Below are positions 10,980 through 22,362 of a stretch of DNA of 64,000 bases, one piece after another (position 1 is the first letter of the stretch; every line of letters begins with the position of its first letter). Both the position numbers and the translations under genes were made by a program. Under the pieces are notes generated by a model that was not told the origin of the DNA, made no database searches, and saw only the letters and a list, made by a program, of their open reading frames with translations. Source of the DNA: Triplophysa rosa (Eukaryota; Chordata; Actinopteri; Cypriniformes; Nemacheilidae); NCBI RefSeq assembly GCF_024868665.1, contig NC_079900.1:24511893-24575892 (forward strand), in the 5' to 3' direction.

Positions 10980-11158
10980 TTGTTCTTCGGAGCCTTCACA
11001 CATGATCGACTTCGAGACTTCAAACTCTACGCCGAATTACTGCTGAATTCTTACGACGTGATGACTTTCCCTTCCTGCGGCGACTTCCCCTGGGCGTCTC
11101 GGCAGTTCCAGAAGTGTTCAAGTTTTTTCTCTAAAAGAGCTAATTTCTCCAGCGTGGC

Positions 11159-12607
11159 ATGTCCCACTGTTCTCTTGGGTGCAACACACTCATCGAGGAG
11201 GGGGACGGACACGATGTCCGCCTCAAGTGTTGGGTTGCCAGCACGCTGGGGCAGCCTTTGTGGATACGTCCTGCCCACACTGCGGGCGGTTGACAATTCA
11301 GACGTTGCGTTCACGGGTGGCTGTGTTCCCACGGGACTCAGCCACCACCTTGTCTGCTTCCCGTTCCGTGACAGCAGTGGCTACGGCCCTGCCGTCCGCT
11401 ACGGCGAGCAGCGAGGGTGATATGAGGATTACTGTTAATGTTAATCCGTCAGCCACTGGCTCGCGGATCATTCGCACCTCGTCTCGCTTGTCTGACCATT
11501 CCCGAAGAGACGGCCCACCATCTTGTTCCTCAACCACATATTCGGAAACGGTGCGTGATGATGAGATGTCCCTTGAAGTATCGGAGGGTGACTTACTGGC
11601 ATCTGACTCCGACTCCGGCCCAGGAAGAGGCGGATGTCGAAATGTCAGCCATGCTTTCCCGGGCCGCCGTGAGCATTGGGTTGCAGTGCACCGCACTGCC
11701 TCTCCCAGCGCTCGCGGCTGGATACAAGCCGCGCCCGCCCCCAGTGCCGTGTTTCCCGGAAGTGCATGAGGAACTCAGTAGGACCTGGAACGCCCCCTTT
11801 TCGGTGCGTGCACGTCAAACTAGTTCCGTCGCCCTTTATTCCCTCGATGGTGGGGCAGCTAGAGGATACATCGATGTCCCCCAGGTGGAGGGTGCCGTCG
11901 CAGTGCACGTGTGCCCACATACGGCGGCCACCTGGGCGGCTCGACCTAGACTCCCGTCCAAAGCATGTAGGTTTTCGGCATCTCTGGTGTCGAGAGCTTA
12001 CACTGCTGCGGGCCAAGCTGCCTCCTCTCTCCACGCTATGGCCATCCTGCAGGTCCATCAGGCCAGGGCGTTGAGAGAGCTCCACGAGGGTAAGGCCGAC
12101 CCAACGCTATGCAGGAACTCCGTGCTGCCACCGTCCTTGCTTACGGGGGACCAAGGTGACCGTACAGGCCCTGGGTTGGACGATATCCACACTTGTGATC
12201 CAGGAGAGACACCTCTGGCCGAACCTTGCACAGATGAGTGATGCCGAGAAAGTCCGCTTTCTCGACGCACCCATCCCTCAAGGGGGGCTGTTCGGTGATA
12301 TTGTCGAGGAGCAGTTCTCGACAGTAAAGAAGCAGACAGAGGCTCCCTCTGGCCGTTGAGATCCCGTGCACCGTCTGCTTCCCAACAGACGTTGAAGAGG
12401 AGACCACCACCCCGTCAGCAGCCACGGCGGAAGCCGGAGCGGCCCTCATGGGAAGACCCCAGGGAGATCGAGAATACCTTCGGGTCGACCCCATCCATCC
12501 CATCGCTGGTTGGTCGATCCAGTACGGTTCCTGCCCCGTCCCAACAGCCCACTTCTAAGAGTTTCTTCTCTCTCTGGGTGTTTTTCACAGCCGCTTTCAC
12601 CCTCTAG
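11159..12607 (+). pseudogene. DIRS copy 1 gag
   Basis: The ATG at 11159 starts MSHCSLGC, matching the zinc-knuckle-like start of gag in copy 2 (C-x3-C ... C-x2-C). The protein then continues in other frames: LGCQHAGAAFVDTSCPHCG (about 11231), EEADVEMSAMLSRAAV (about 11623), and MSDAEKVRFLDAPIPQGGLF (about 12233). At least three frameshifts separate these pieces, so no Gag could be made. It retains the C-terminal MSDAEKVRF section that copy 2 has lost. The role, by family, is assembly of the retrotransposition particle. Confidence 0.85.
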
Positions 12608-12811
12608 ACGACGGTGTTCAGCAACTCAACGTTGTGTCATGGCGAGACCCAATGTCGAGGATAATCAACAGCCCTCAGCACTCTCAATCGACGGTGCTTT
12701 GTGCTACATCATCACCAGGCAGGTAAGTCAGCAGAGCCGATCTCCTCCCCGGGGGATTCCCCACGGTGAGGGATCCGCACTGCCACCCATCGAACCACCC
12801 CCGGGAGGTCG

Positions 12812-13904
12812 ATGAAGCAGATCGTACCCCTAGCCCTCCTGTCTCGGTCCCTGGGAGCCTGACAAGAGCTGCCCAACCCGTCTCAGTGGCTACAGGATAC
12901 GATCCGTCTCGGCTACGCGATCCAACTCGCCAGATGCCCGCCCAAGTTTCGGGGCATCCTCTCAACTTCAGTCAGAGGCAAGGACGGTCCCGTGCTTCGG
13001 GCCGAGGTCGCCAGCCCTGTGGCGAAGGAAGCGATCGTGCTCGTCCCTCTAGCCAAGATGTTCAACGGGTTTTACATACTTCATCGTCCCCAAAAAAGGC
13101 GGGGGTTGCTAGATCTGCGTACCCTGAACAGGCACCTACTCAAGCTGCCGTTCAGGATGCTCACGCAGAAGCACATCCTGGCATCTATCAGATGTCAAGA
13201 TTGGTTCATGGCAATCGACCTGAAGGACACTTACTTTCATGTCTCGATTCTCCCTCGTCATTGCCCGTTCCTATGGTTTGCTTTCGAGGGTCGGGCATAT
13301 CAGTACAGAGTCCCCCCTTTCGGTCTGTTCCTGTCCCCACGAGTCTTCACGAAGATCGTGGTAGCCACCCTCACTCCCCTCAGGGAGAGAGGTGTGCGGG
13401 TACTAAACTATCTCGACGACTGGCTCATCTTGGCACACTCGCGAGATCTGTTGTGTACACACAGAGACCTAGTGCTCCAGCACCTAGATCAATTGGGACT
13501 ACAGGTCAACCGGGAAAAGAGCAAGCTCTCCCCTATGCACAGCATCCTCTTTCTTGGTATGGAACTCAACTCTGTCTCCATGACAGCGCGACTGACTACC
13601 GAGCGCTCTCAGTCAGTGTTGAACTGCCTGAAACTTTTCAAGCAGTCAGCGGTCCCCCCTGAAACAATTTCAGAGGCTATTGGAACACATGTCATCCTTG
13701 GCGGGGGTGATACCTCTCGGGTTGATGCACATGTGACCGCTCTAACACTGGCTACAGTGTCGAGTTCCCTGGAGAGCGTGGCACACCGGCAGCAGGCGTA
13801 TGGTCATCACACATCTCTGCCGACGCACCCTAACCCGATGGTCTTAAATGAGGGGTCCCTCTAGGGCAGGTTACGAGGCATGTTGTGGTGTCAACAGATG
13901 CCAC
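12812..13904 (+). pseudogene. DIRS copy 1 reverse transcriptase (RNase H deleted)
   Basis: The ATG at 12812 (MKQIVPLALL) matches the start in copy 2. A tryptophan codon has become TGA at 12860. The same frame then stays open to 13864. It contains LRTLNRHLLKLPFRMLTQKH, MAIDLKDTYFHV (first catalytic Asp) and NYLDDWLILA, with YLDD at 13409-13420. Small compensating indels scramble the usual PYFIVPKKGGG segment near 13075-13110. At about 13904 the sequence jumps from GTCAACAGATGCC, where the RNase H catalytic TDAS begins, to ACAAGCGGAAGTACGCC. That skips roughly 520 bp present in copy 2. Confidence 0.9.
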
Positions 13905-14560
13905 AAGCGGAAGTACGCCTTCCCCCCCAGTGAGCCTCATTGCACAGGTTCTGTGCAAGGTCAGGGAAGAGGAGCATGAAGTCCTACTAGTTGCACCATA
14001 CTGGCCCAACCGGACTTGGTTCTCGGAGCTAATGCTCCTGATGACAACTCCCCCTTGACAAAATCCCCTGACAAAGGACCTGCATTCTCAGGGGAAGGGC
14101 ACATTATGGTATCCCAGACCAGACCTCTGGAACCCCCATGTCTGGCTCCTGGATGGGACAAGGAGACCCTGAGTGGCCTACCCCCTACCGTGGTTGAGTC
14201 GATCACTCAGGCCAGGAACCTTGCCAGAGGTCCTGTAGAAAGGTAGGGGGTCCTCTTCTCATCCTGGCGCTCTTCTCGAAGAGAAGACCCGTGGAGTTGC
14301 TCGATCGGGAACGTTCTGTCCTTCCAGAGACTCGAGAGTAATCTCTCCCCTTCCACACTGAAAATGTATGTAGCTGCCATTGCCGCTCATCACGACCCAG
14401 TTGCTGTTAAGTCTCGAGGACAGCACAACCTGATCATTAGGTTCCTAAGGGGTGCGAGAAGGCTACCGCCTCGTCCGCGCTCCATACCCGCTTGCGGAGG
14501 TTCTACAGCCTCCGCGTAAAACCGGTGTCAGCTCGAGTCTGGCAGGCATCAGGTAAGACC
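13905..14560 (+). pseudogene. DIRS copy 1 tyrosine recombinase remnant
   Basis: Pieces of the region between RNase H and recombinase (PPVSLIAQVLCKVREEE-like, 13925) and of the recombinase N-terminal core-binding region (STLKMYVAAIAAHH-like, about 14350) are readable in shifting frames. At about 14490 the sequence goes directly from the CTCCATACCCG of the pre-catalytic region to GGAGGTTCTACAGCCTCC, the codons around the catalytic tyrosine. The Arg and His-x-x-Arg catalytic segments found in copy 2 are deleted. The tyrosine codon itself (TAC) is intact. Confidence 0.75.
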
Positions 14561-15205
14561 GGCGGCCAGTAGGGCGTATGTCTGCGAAAGCACCTTCCCC
14601 CTCCTAGGTGGGTCAACGTGCTATTTTCGCCTCCCTTCTTTCCCCACTTGGTAAAGAACAGACATTCCATCCATCACTAAGCACCTCCTGCGGGCGAGCT
14701 GGGCAGAGCAGCCCTGCCCCCTTAGGCTGGGTACCACCTGAGTTATCTACGCATAGCTCTAACCGGACCTAGTGCTCCAGACGTAGAAACCCCCCAGCAG
14801 GGCGGTTCCGTCTGATGTTTCCTCATGACTGGTTCCCACCTTGGCAACCCATGACCTTCCCTGGGTGGACCTCTACCTTCTGGTAAACTCCTTCAGTCCG
14901 CACATTCCTCCCATGAGTTCTCCCCTAAATGGCGAGACCATGTTGGTATCTCCACTAAAACTCCTCCCTACCGTAGGAAGTGGTCTCTGTAGCGCGTCCC
15001 CCATTTGAGGAAGTAGCGCTTACCCAGTGGCCTTACGGTACCGGGCAGCTTCTCGCTGTTAGAGAAACAAGGCCGCCGCCTGTGAGGGCCGAAGGCAGGG
15101 GCTTCCCACCTTTCAAAAAGCTCTGGGACCCCTACCTTTCCACTGGTAGGTTACAATTTCTGCCCGCTGCAGCAGTCGAGAGAGGCTCTCAGGTTCCTCA
15201 GCCCA

Positions 15206-15362
15206 AAGGTGAATGAATGCCGTCTTCCTTTTATACCCGGATATCTGGGGGCAGAGTCCAGCATGCAAATTTCATTCGCCAATTTCATTGGCCTTTTCTA
15301 AACTAGTCAGAAGCTGATAGGTTCTCAAGGACGAACCCCATCTGTCAGTTCGACACAACGTC
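15206..15362 (-). repeat. DIRS copy 1 right inverted terminal repeat
   Basis: This is the inverted counterpart of 10796-10979, from AAGGTGAATGAATG to CGACACAACGTC, with several mismatches. It is followed by the right-end-specific extension 15363-15408 (TCGTTCCCTCCATCAGGG ... CCAAGACG), which matches one half of the internal complementary region of copy 2. Confidence 0.88.
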
Positions 15363-15408
15363 TCGTTCCCTCCATCAGGGAACTGAGGTTACATCCATAA
15401 CCAAGACG

Positions 15409-15636
15409 TTTCTCCACCAAGTACAAAGTTATTTTTTCTCAGGGATTAAATACTTATTTCACTGACTGAAATGCAAATCAATTTATAACCTTTATATAAC
15501 ATTTTTCCCCTCATTTTTTTATATTCTGTCTCTATCAGTTGAAATAAACCCACCATAGAAATTATAGACCCTTCATTTCTTTGTAAGCAGGCAAACTTAG
15601 AAAATCAGCAGGGGATCAAATAATTATTTCCCTCAC
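15409..15636 (+). mobile_element. Tc1-like element, one terminal region only
   Basis: The sequence TTCTCCACCAAGTACAAAG ... GGGGATCAAATAATTATTTC ... CCTCAC is the terminal region found at the left end of the Tc1 element at 24697-29215, read on the other strand. It starts abruptly at the DIRS boundary and ends at the usual CCCTCAC terminus. The rest of the Tc1 is not on the other side of the DIRS copy. Confidence 0.85.
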
Positions 15637-15835
15637 TTGTTTTCATCTTTAATGTGTTGCCTCCTGTCATGTAATAATGAATTTATCACATTGAATTTCA
15701 CTGTTTCACAGTACACAACTCTCCCTTTGCGCCTCCTGGCGGAAATTTCGCGAACTAGTTTCACATGCAAATGTTTTTTAACTTCCGCCTTTCCCCAACG
15801 GGGAAAGAGAGCATTATGGTTGACTACCTACTGTA
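15637..15835. repeat. Dispersed ~200-bp repeat, copy A
   Basis: It matches 63547-63777 in the same orientation. Shared segments include ATCTTTAATGTGTTGCCTCC, CTCCCTTTGCGCCTCCTGGC and GGTTGACTACCTA. I do not recognise the family, and it has no clear pol III boxes. Confidence 0.75.
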
Positions 15836-16014
15836 TATACAAGAACCTTACTTACTGGTAAATCGCTGATAAAATTGTTAAAGGGAATATACAAAAACAA
15901 AAAACACCTCATAAATACTTATAGACCTCGGGGAGCTAATGAGACTAATTAAGATAAATGATCATACAGGATTATATCTAAACTAAACATATATATGCTA
16001 AGCATATAAAGCTT

Positions 16015-16130
16015 TTAAAGGAGTAGCTCAGTTCAAAATTTGCCCCCATTGACTTTCCATATTAAGAATAAAAGTATTTTTTCTTAAAAGAGTCAATGGG
16101 GGCAAATTTTGGAGTGAACTATTTCTTTAA
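16015..16130. mobile_element. 116-bp hairpin MITE (Angel-like ends)
   Basis: Almost the whole element is two arms: TTAAAGGAGTAGCTCAGTTC plus AAAATTTGCCCCCATTGAC on the left, inverted on the right as GTCAATGGGGGCAAATTTTG ... CTTTAA, with a short AT-rich loop. Ends TTAAAG/CTTTAA fit the PIF/Harbinger-like group that inserts at TTA/TAA. It carries no gene. Confidence 0.8.
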
Positions 16131-16564
16131 TACCACTGATACTGTGAGCTACTCAGTTTATTCAGTAGGTTGCTTCAGAGGCATAAGGTATACCACAATA
16201 AAACAATGCACCACTGACATAAAGGAAATGTACTTTTCAAACTTGAGTGCTTTTAAAAGCACGTACTTCTGGTCTTTTACTTAAGTAAGAATCTGTCTTT
16301 TTTTACTTGTCTACTTTTACTTGTAGTGGAGTAATATTTGACGAATAGTATCTGTACTTTCACTCAAGTAAGGAAGTTGTGTACTTCGTCTGCCTCTGTA
16401 TTCTGAGGACGTCTTGGTAAAGTAATTTTTTTATCTTGGCCAAAGTCCCAGAAACGTTGTGGCCACGTTCTCAAATAACGTTGTGAATTAATTCCAAAGG
16501 GGACATTGTAGCGGCGTGTTTTACTGGTCTTCAGATAACCTGGACACTGTTACACCTTGTCATT
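16131..16564. other. Spacer with degenerate ACTTAAGTAA repeat
   Basis: Segment 16265-16385 (CTTTTACTTAAGTAAG, TACTTTTACTTGTAGTGGAG) resembles a common fish repeat and also the motif near 10440. No gene is visible. Confidence 0.4.
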
Positions 16565-17119
16565 TTAAAGAGTACATAACTAAGGATTTTTAAGGTCCTA
16601 CTTTGGTTTATGGAGTGTCCAACAACAAGTTTATGTACATAGGTGTAAAAACACAATTATTTCGTAATAATAGGCAATTATTCTTACCTTACTTCTTGAC
16701 TGACTCTCACATGATTTGTTCCGCGAGTCATCTGTCTAATCCTAAAACCTCCTTTCCGCTAGCCTAGTCTGATGTGATTGGTCAGATGGTCTAGTATGCT
16801 GTTATTGGTCTACAGCAAAATGAGGTTCACGAGCTACAGTGTTTGGGGGAGAAGAGTGAAGTTTTCACAGGCAGTCCTAGCAAAACGTAGGCGGGGACTA
16901 TACTGTATGTAGTGACGTAAATCCGTGGTGGTTTACGACTCGGACTAGGGACGACTCAATTACATGATTCAGATTCAACTCCCTTTTTTCCAAGCCAATA
17001 ACTTTGTTATTCATTCACTTTCGGATTTACAACTTTGCAGACTGCTTACTTTCAAACACGGCAATATTACACACTGCATGAAATGTAATTTTCTTGATCT
17101 TATGTTATGTACTCTTTAA
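16565..17119. mobile_element. 555-bp MITE with TTAAAGAGTACATAAC ends
   Basis: The left end TTAAAGAGTACATAAC is inverted exactly at the right end as GTTATGTACTCTTTAA. The outer TTA/TAA is typical of PIF/Harbinger-type insertion. No coding potential was seen inside. Confidence 0.82.
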
Positions 17120-17598
17120 TAATGTATCTGGAAATTTCTATATATTATGTTATAATATGGGAAATTTATGAGTAAAATCTGTTTTGTCAAGATGAATGAA
17201 ACAAATCCCACTTTTCCCCTCTGAAAATATTAAACTGCAGTTTATTAAGATGTGTGGCAAGTTAAATGAACAGACCTTGATGCGTTTGATTGTTGTATCT
17301 AAAAAATGGACATCCCGCTCAACTTATATAGTAAGACAAGGATATAATGTTAAGCCTAAAGATAATGTTTATGTCAATAATCCACATGGCTCGGTCCAGG
17401 TGCGTCTTAGGAGGTAGTCGTAAAAGTTGTTTGAATTACACAGCTTCTGGTCAAGTCATAATAGATTAGATCTAACTGATATTCATCAAGTTAACATACT
17501 AACGACATTAATAAATAAATGGCATTATCATCTCTAAACCCCTAAAACCCCTCCATTCTTTACAGTCCATAGAATATTACAATATTCACCTTGAGCAA
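17120..17598. other. No recognisable feature
   Basis: The stretch is AT-rich with one short open frame (17196-17417) that shows no motif. Confidence 0.45.
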
Positions 17599-17603
17599 GG
17601 CAG

Positions 17604-18128
17604 TGTCATGATTCTGCCTCATCTTGTCATGTCTTTTTTGATCTTGTGGCAGAATCACGGCAGGATCCCTTGTTTAATTGGAGAGAGACATTTTGACCGT
17701 TTTGGCGTTCCATACTCTCTCTCCATTTCCTCATTAGTAATTGTTAATGATTTCATGCCACGCACCTGTCCCTTCTTGATTTGCTCCCCTTTATAATGCC
17801 CTCGTGTCTATTGTCCTGTGCTCATTCATTGTGCTTGTACCTCTGTGATTCTGTGCATGTTGTTGTGAGTCTCCATAGTCTCGTATTCCTGCCCTGCCCT
17901 GCCCTGCCCTGCCCTGCCCTGCCTTGTCCGTTTATGTGAGTTTGGTTTGTTTATGATTTTTAGTTCTCATTTTGCCCCATTGTAGGAAGTTTTTGTTTAT
18001 CCTTTTGAAAGCCTTTTGTTTATAGTGTCTTGTCACCCCATCTTGGGTTTTTGTTTTATTAAATAAACCTTTTGTGTTAACCCCTTATTGGCTGCCTGCA
18101 TCTGGGTTTTTCCCACCATTTCCTGACA
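17604..18128 (+). mobile_element. Solo LTR, gypsy-like, with perfect TSD
   Basis: The 525-bp segment starts TGTCATGATTC and ends CTGACA. It is flanked by the identical 5-bp repeat GGCAG (17599-17603 and 18129-18133), which is direct proof of an LTR-type insertion. A polyadenylation signal AATAAA lies at 18061-18066, about 60 bp before the end. A (CCCTG)n minisatellite sits inside at 17889-17922. No internal region is present, so this is the product of recombination between two LTRs. The gypsy-like label is from general resemblance of the ends and is less sure. Confidence 0.88.
17889..17922. repeat. (CCCTG)n repeat
   Basis: About seven tandem copies of CCCTG lie inside the solo LTR. Confidence 0.9.
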
Positions 18129-18133
18129 GGCAG

Positions 18134-19122
18134 AGATTGAATGGAAGGTCTCCATTTTCTCTCGGGTTGACAGGTTTCATCCATGTTAAGGTGCTGTGAC
18201 AGAGCACATTTCTGGCCCGTCTGCCTTTTTTGCTTTGTCTGCATTGATCATCCTCTCAATAGCTGCCCTCATGCAGGAGGCTCAACCCCTGGGCATTTTC
18301 ACCCAAAGAGTGATCAGGGAGGATGCCACCAGCACACAAGCACTTGACATTGGAAAGTATCTTTGTGTTTTCTCTTGTGGTAATACATGTAAAAAACAGG
18401 GTTTATAATCATTCAAGAGAGCCTAACAACATTGTGTCACGTCAAGAGAAAACACAGTAAATTTAGGTAGAAATGATTGTTGGTCTTACTCGATTGATTC
18501 TAAATTCAACCCTTAATGAGTTCAAACCTGCAATGTGTTCTGTTACCAGCCCAGAATTCTCAACACTCCCATATCACATCAACCCATGTCTAATGCACAT
18601 AAATCTCTGCATTCTATAAAACATTGTAGGCTATCTACATGTGCTTTAGGTTTAAAATTAGATTTTGTGGAAGCTTCCAAAGTGTCAGCAAAAACTAGAT
18701 GAGTGATGATTCTGATTCGATTTGTCTTTGGGTTTGTGTGCTGAGAGAGCACAGCTGGTATTAGCACTACATGTAATAACAGGACTGAGCGACTCCATTG
18801 AACATGTATAATGCATGAGTTGTGTTATCTAAGTGATTAAATCTTCATCTGTATTGGCTGGCTGCTGGCTCACAGATCATCTCTCTGTAGTTTACGCTGT
18901 GGATGTGTGCGCTGGTGATGGGAACATTTAAATATATAGAAAAACATCAAGCTGGTCATAATCATAATACATTTTATACTTTTAAATTATGTTACTACAT
19001 ATAGTCAACATTTAATGCTGTGCTTAACCTGTTTTGCTTTATCCATTTGGAACTGAATGAATGGTAGAAATGTCAAGCTAGTATGGCGATGTGGAGGCAT
19101 GTAAAATAAGAGATGTGTCAGC
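18134..19122. other. No recognisable feature
   Basis: Open frames here (18196-18408 plus, 18579-18767 minus) show no family motifs and lack flanking splice or promoter context that I can defend. Confidence 0.45.
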
Positions 19123-19459
19123 TTAAAGGGACAGTTAACCCAAAAATGAAAATTCTGTCATCATTTGCTCTCCCTCAGATTGTTCCAAACCTGTATAAAT
19201 GTATTTGTTCTGCTAAACACAAAGAAAGATATTTGGAAGAATGTCACTTACCTAACAGATCTCATCCTCCATTTACTGCCATAGTATGGAAACTAAATAC
19301 TATGGAGGTCAATGGGGGATGAGATCTGTTTCGTTGCGAATATTCTTCTAAATATCTTCCTTTCCTTAGCAGAATGAAGACATTTCTACAGATTTGGAAC
19401 AATCTGAGGATGAGCAAATGATGACAGAATTTTCATTTTTGGGTGAACTGTCCCTTTAA
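19123..19459. mobile_element. Angel-type MITE
   Basis: The ends are TTAAAGGGACAGTTAACCC and GGGTGAACTGTCCCTTTAA. The next 40 bp (AAAAATGAAAATTCTGTCAT / ATGACAGAATTTTCATTTTT) also pair. Inner arms AGATCTCATCCTCCATTTAC and ATACTATGGAGGTCAATGGG pair too, so the element folds over most of its 337 bp. This is the Angel family described from teleosts. Confidence 0.92.
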
Positions 19460-19579
19460 AAGCATTGGTTTTATAGGCAAGTGATTACATTTTTAACGAA
19501 GATTTGAATGTGCAACAATGAATCGTTCACAAAGAGATATCCAATATTCTAAATAGGTTACATTTGGATTTCACATTGA

Positions 19580-19998
19580 CCATGAAGTCCCCGTGAACAG
19601 GAAGTTGCAATAGTTTTTAATTCCGTATTCTGACACATTTCCGAGTGAAAAGGAAATTAAAAGGAGAAAATTAGTGGGCATGGCTTGCGTTTTTCACTGC
19701 AAATTAATTGGATGTGTAAAAACAGCTGTTGCATTGATTTTGAAATGAAACTGGCAGCAGAATGACAGTTGAAGGGGAGGAGTTAAGGGATGCTCCGCCC
19801 AAGCCGTCTAGTTTACGTCATTTGAGATGGATAGTCATTTCAGGGCAGAAGTGCATTTTCAGATTTTAACTGAAGATTATGAGGGTATATGAAATTTAAA
19901 AAGAAAATGACCCACATTGATAAGCTATTTACTGTAAACGCTGCAATATTTCATGAAACAATAAGAATTGTCATTTTTAATTTCACTGGGACTTTAAG
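19580..19998. mobile_element. MITE with TGAAGTCCCCGTGAA ends
   Basis: The left CATGAAGTCCCCGTGAA and right TTTCACTGGGACTTTAAGG are imperfect inverted repeats bounding about 420 bp. The interior has GGGAGGAGTT and GCTCCGCCC segments often seen in such fish elements. No gene is present. Confidence 0.65.
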
Positions 19999-21764
19999 GA
20001 CAGTGCTTCAGCAAACCCCATTTGTGTAGCATTCAGGTGTGCAATGGCTAAAACACAACTGCGGCCTCTCTGACATTGTTTCAGTCAAAGTACAAAAATT
20101 GGTGGAGGGCTGGAAAGAGGGTTTTGAGAGGGAACAGTTGAAACGCACCCCCTCACCTGTGTGTGTGATACGCTAGATTCAGGCTAGATACGCTAGATTC
20201 TGGCTGGAAACAGCCAGATTCCCTGTCAGGTGCTTCACACGGATTGACATGAAAAACCACCATATACCGTGCCCTGTTTTTTCAGGTACTGTGCATAGTG
20301 TACTAATTATATTCTTCCCGAATATATAGGACAGCTAGAATGCAAATTGCATTGTAGAACTTGTCTGCCCAGTACACGGCATGACGTGACATAGAAATCT
20401 GTGTGCAGCCCATTTCGCCTACTACGCGGTGTTACACGCTTGACAAACTTGTCAGAGAAACTGCAGTGAATTCCACCTTTGTCACCGCCCGTTAAAACTG
20501 GTACAACAACACTTGTTGTTAAATAATCTGTTAAAATACACATTATCACAACATCTGCCATTAGGAACTTCATGAACAAGTAGATTTGGGTTGTGCCACT
20601 CATCTGAATGTTCTGCCATCTGTTCAACTAGGTTTCTTATGAAGTTTTGCTGTACACTGCTGCATAATGATCTTGCGTGAGAAGAGACATTACCATCACA
20701 ATAGGTCCATTATAAAATCTATGTAATCACATTCTCGTGTCTTTCATCATGAGGCCATGCACGGCACGCATAGTATCTGATATAACATCTCATCAGACAT
20801 CAAGATCCCAGCTGTAGGGGGCAGTAAAGCCCTGGGCGTCCAGCCTGGTCATGACTCATGTGGCACCAAGTTCAGGAGACCTCAGGTGGGGTAGACGGGA
20901 TTCTGATGTCCCTGTAATTCCAAGAGATTAGATCACAGCTGGACCAGCAGGGGTACGTCGGGACACGAAACAGAACATTCACGTCTAGCCGCCTGTCCCG
21001 AAAAGAAGTTCTGTACACAGCAGATGAGTGTGCAGAAACACTCATTCACACACTTCAAAGTGATTCATTTCCACTCACAGGACCAGATGGAACGTAACAG
21101 AACTTGGCCATTTTCAAGTCATTTCTCCTAAACTGGCACCAGTCTCGATTACTTTTGAGAACAGTTTGATTTGTGTAGTAGACTTTACAAAGCTCGCCGG
21201 AGCTTATTTTAGCAACCTAAATGTATTGTCATCACACTTCTTACAGATATGAGAGTGCACAGTTCCATTCAGTCTGTTAGCTTGCATACACGTCTGTGAC
21301 ACGCGGCTCCAGATCCAGCAATCATGCTTACGGTTCAGCAAGCAAATTTGTGTCAGACACTGACTCGCTGAGATGCAAACGTACACATAAATAGCAGTAT
21401 AGCTGTAAGACTTAATGACATCTCATCTGTCTGGAAAAGATACAGAGAAAATGTGCGTCTATGTTTTACAGTACTCAATCTGGAAATGTATATATTTGCA
21501 CTGGAAATGTGGCTTAAGGGGTGATTTTTTTTCATTGAAGAAGTGTCATGAACATATGCTAATGTCAAAGCATATTATTATATGCACGCATTGCACTTTG
21601 ACACTCTTTAATAAAATATCTTATAGAATTTGCATGTCCTATGTAAGATGTGATTTAAACACGTTTTATAACATGAATGCATTAAAAATAATTGTATTTT
21701 GTCATTTGTCACATACGGACATAACAATACAAACAGATATAATGTATACTATATATACATGCGC
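19999..21764. other. No recognisable feature
   Basis: Several short frames (20307-20627 minus, 21204-21386 minus) have no motifs. Segment 20790-21060 is somewhat more GC-rich than its surroundings. I could not connect it to a gene or repeat. Confidence 0.45.
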
Positions 21765-21965
21765 TGCATCCGAAATCACCTACTTCCATACTATATAGTA
21801 GGCGAAAATGAGTAAGAGTCAAGAATAGCATGTCTGAAACCTCAGTATGCAAAAAACAGTATGCGAGAAATACCCGGATGGTCTACTACTTCCACCGAGA
21901 TTTGTGAGTGTGGATTGGATGGACACTTCTCTATCCCATGATGCCACGGGAGCTGAGCAACTGTC
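21765..21965. mobile_element. TGCATCCGAAATC MITE, one end
   Basis: TGCATCCGAAATCACCTACT followed by CCATACTATATAGTAGG is a terminus I recognise from a common fish MITE. The inverted partner (GATTTCGGATGCA) was not found, so it is truncated and the right limit is a guess. Confidence 0.55.
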
Positions 21966-22297
21966 AAATTTCAAAAGTAAATCAAGTAAATATAGCGGAA
22001 AACTTTAAGGCGTACGTCCGTTTTTATATAGCCATTTACTTATATTGTGGGTAAGACACACGCTACACATAAACATATAAATGTAACTTTGTTCAATTTG
22101 ATTAAACAGTTTGTCATTCCGTTGGTCATCTCCTAAACTCTTATTTTACCCAGTATTTCCCAAAATCCCAGTGACTAGCTAGTGTGCAGTGGGAGAGACC
22201 CACACAGCTTTTCATCTGTCATACAGGATGAGTTTTGGAATGTCTGATCACTCATAATATTTCTCATTTGCATATGCACCCCTTCATTATATTCCAA

Positions 22298-22301
<4 letters not shown>

Positions 22302-22353
<52 letters not shown>

Positions 22354-22362
22354 TCTCTCTCA
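22302..22362. repeat. (CT)n microsatellite
   Basis: This is about 60 bp of CT dinucleotides with one interrupting CACT. Confidence 0.95.

Larger units (their letters stand above)
10796..15408 (+). mobile_element. DIRS retrotransposon, copy 1 (internally deleted)
   Basis: The ends are inverted relative to each other, as in DIRS elements, and the interior carries gag, a YLDD reverse transcriptase and remnants of a tyrosine recombinase. Compared with copy 2 (34244-39840, opposite strand) it lacks the RNase H segment (junction near 13904), the recombinase core (junction near 14490) and the internal complementary region (expected near 15160). The boundaries were set by comparison with the internal complementary region of copy 2. 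There is no target-site duplication, but GTT occurs at both junctions (10795-10797 and 15408-15410), as expected for recombinase-mediated insertion. It cannot be autonomous. Confidence 0.92.

Noticed and set aside
10785..11420. 211-codon frame across the DIRS left terminal repeat
   Set aside because: It starts in the terminal repeat and has no gag motifs; the gag frame is different.
12766..13662. 298-codon plus-strand frame
   Set aside because: It is a shadow of the DIRS copy 1 reverse transcriptase, which lies in the frame starting 12812.
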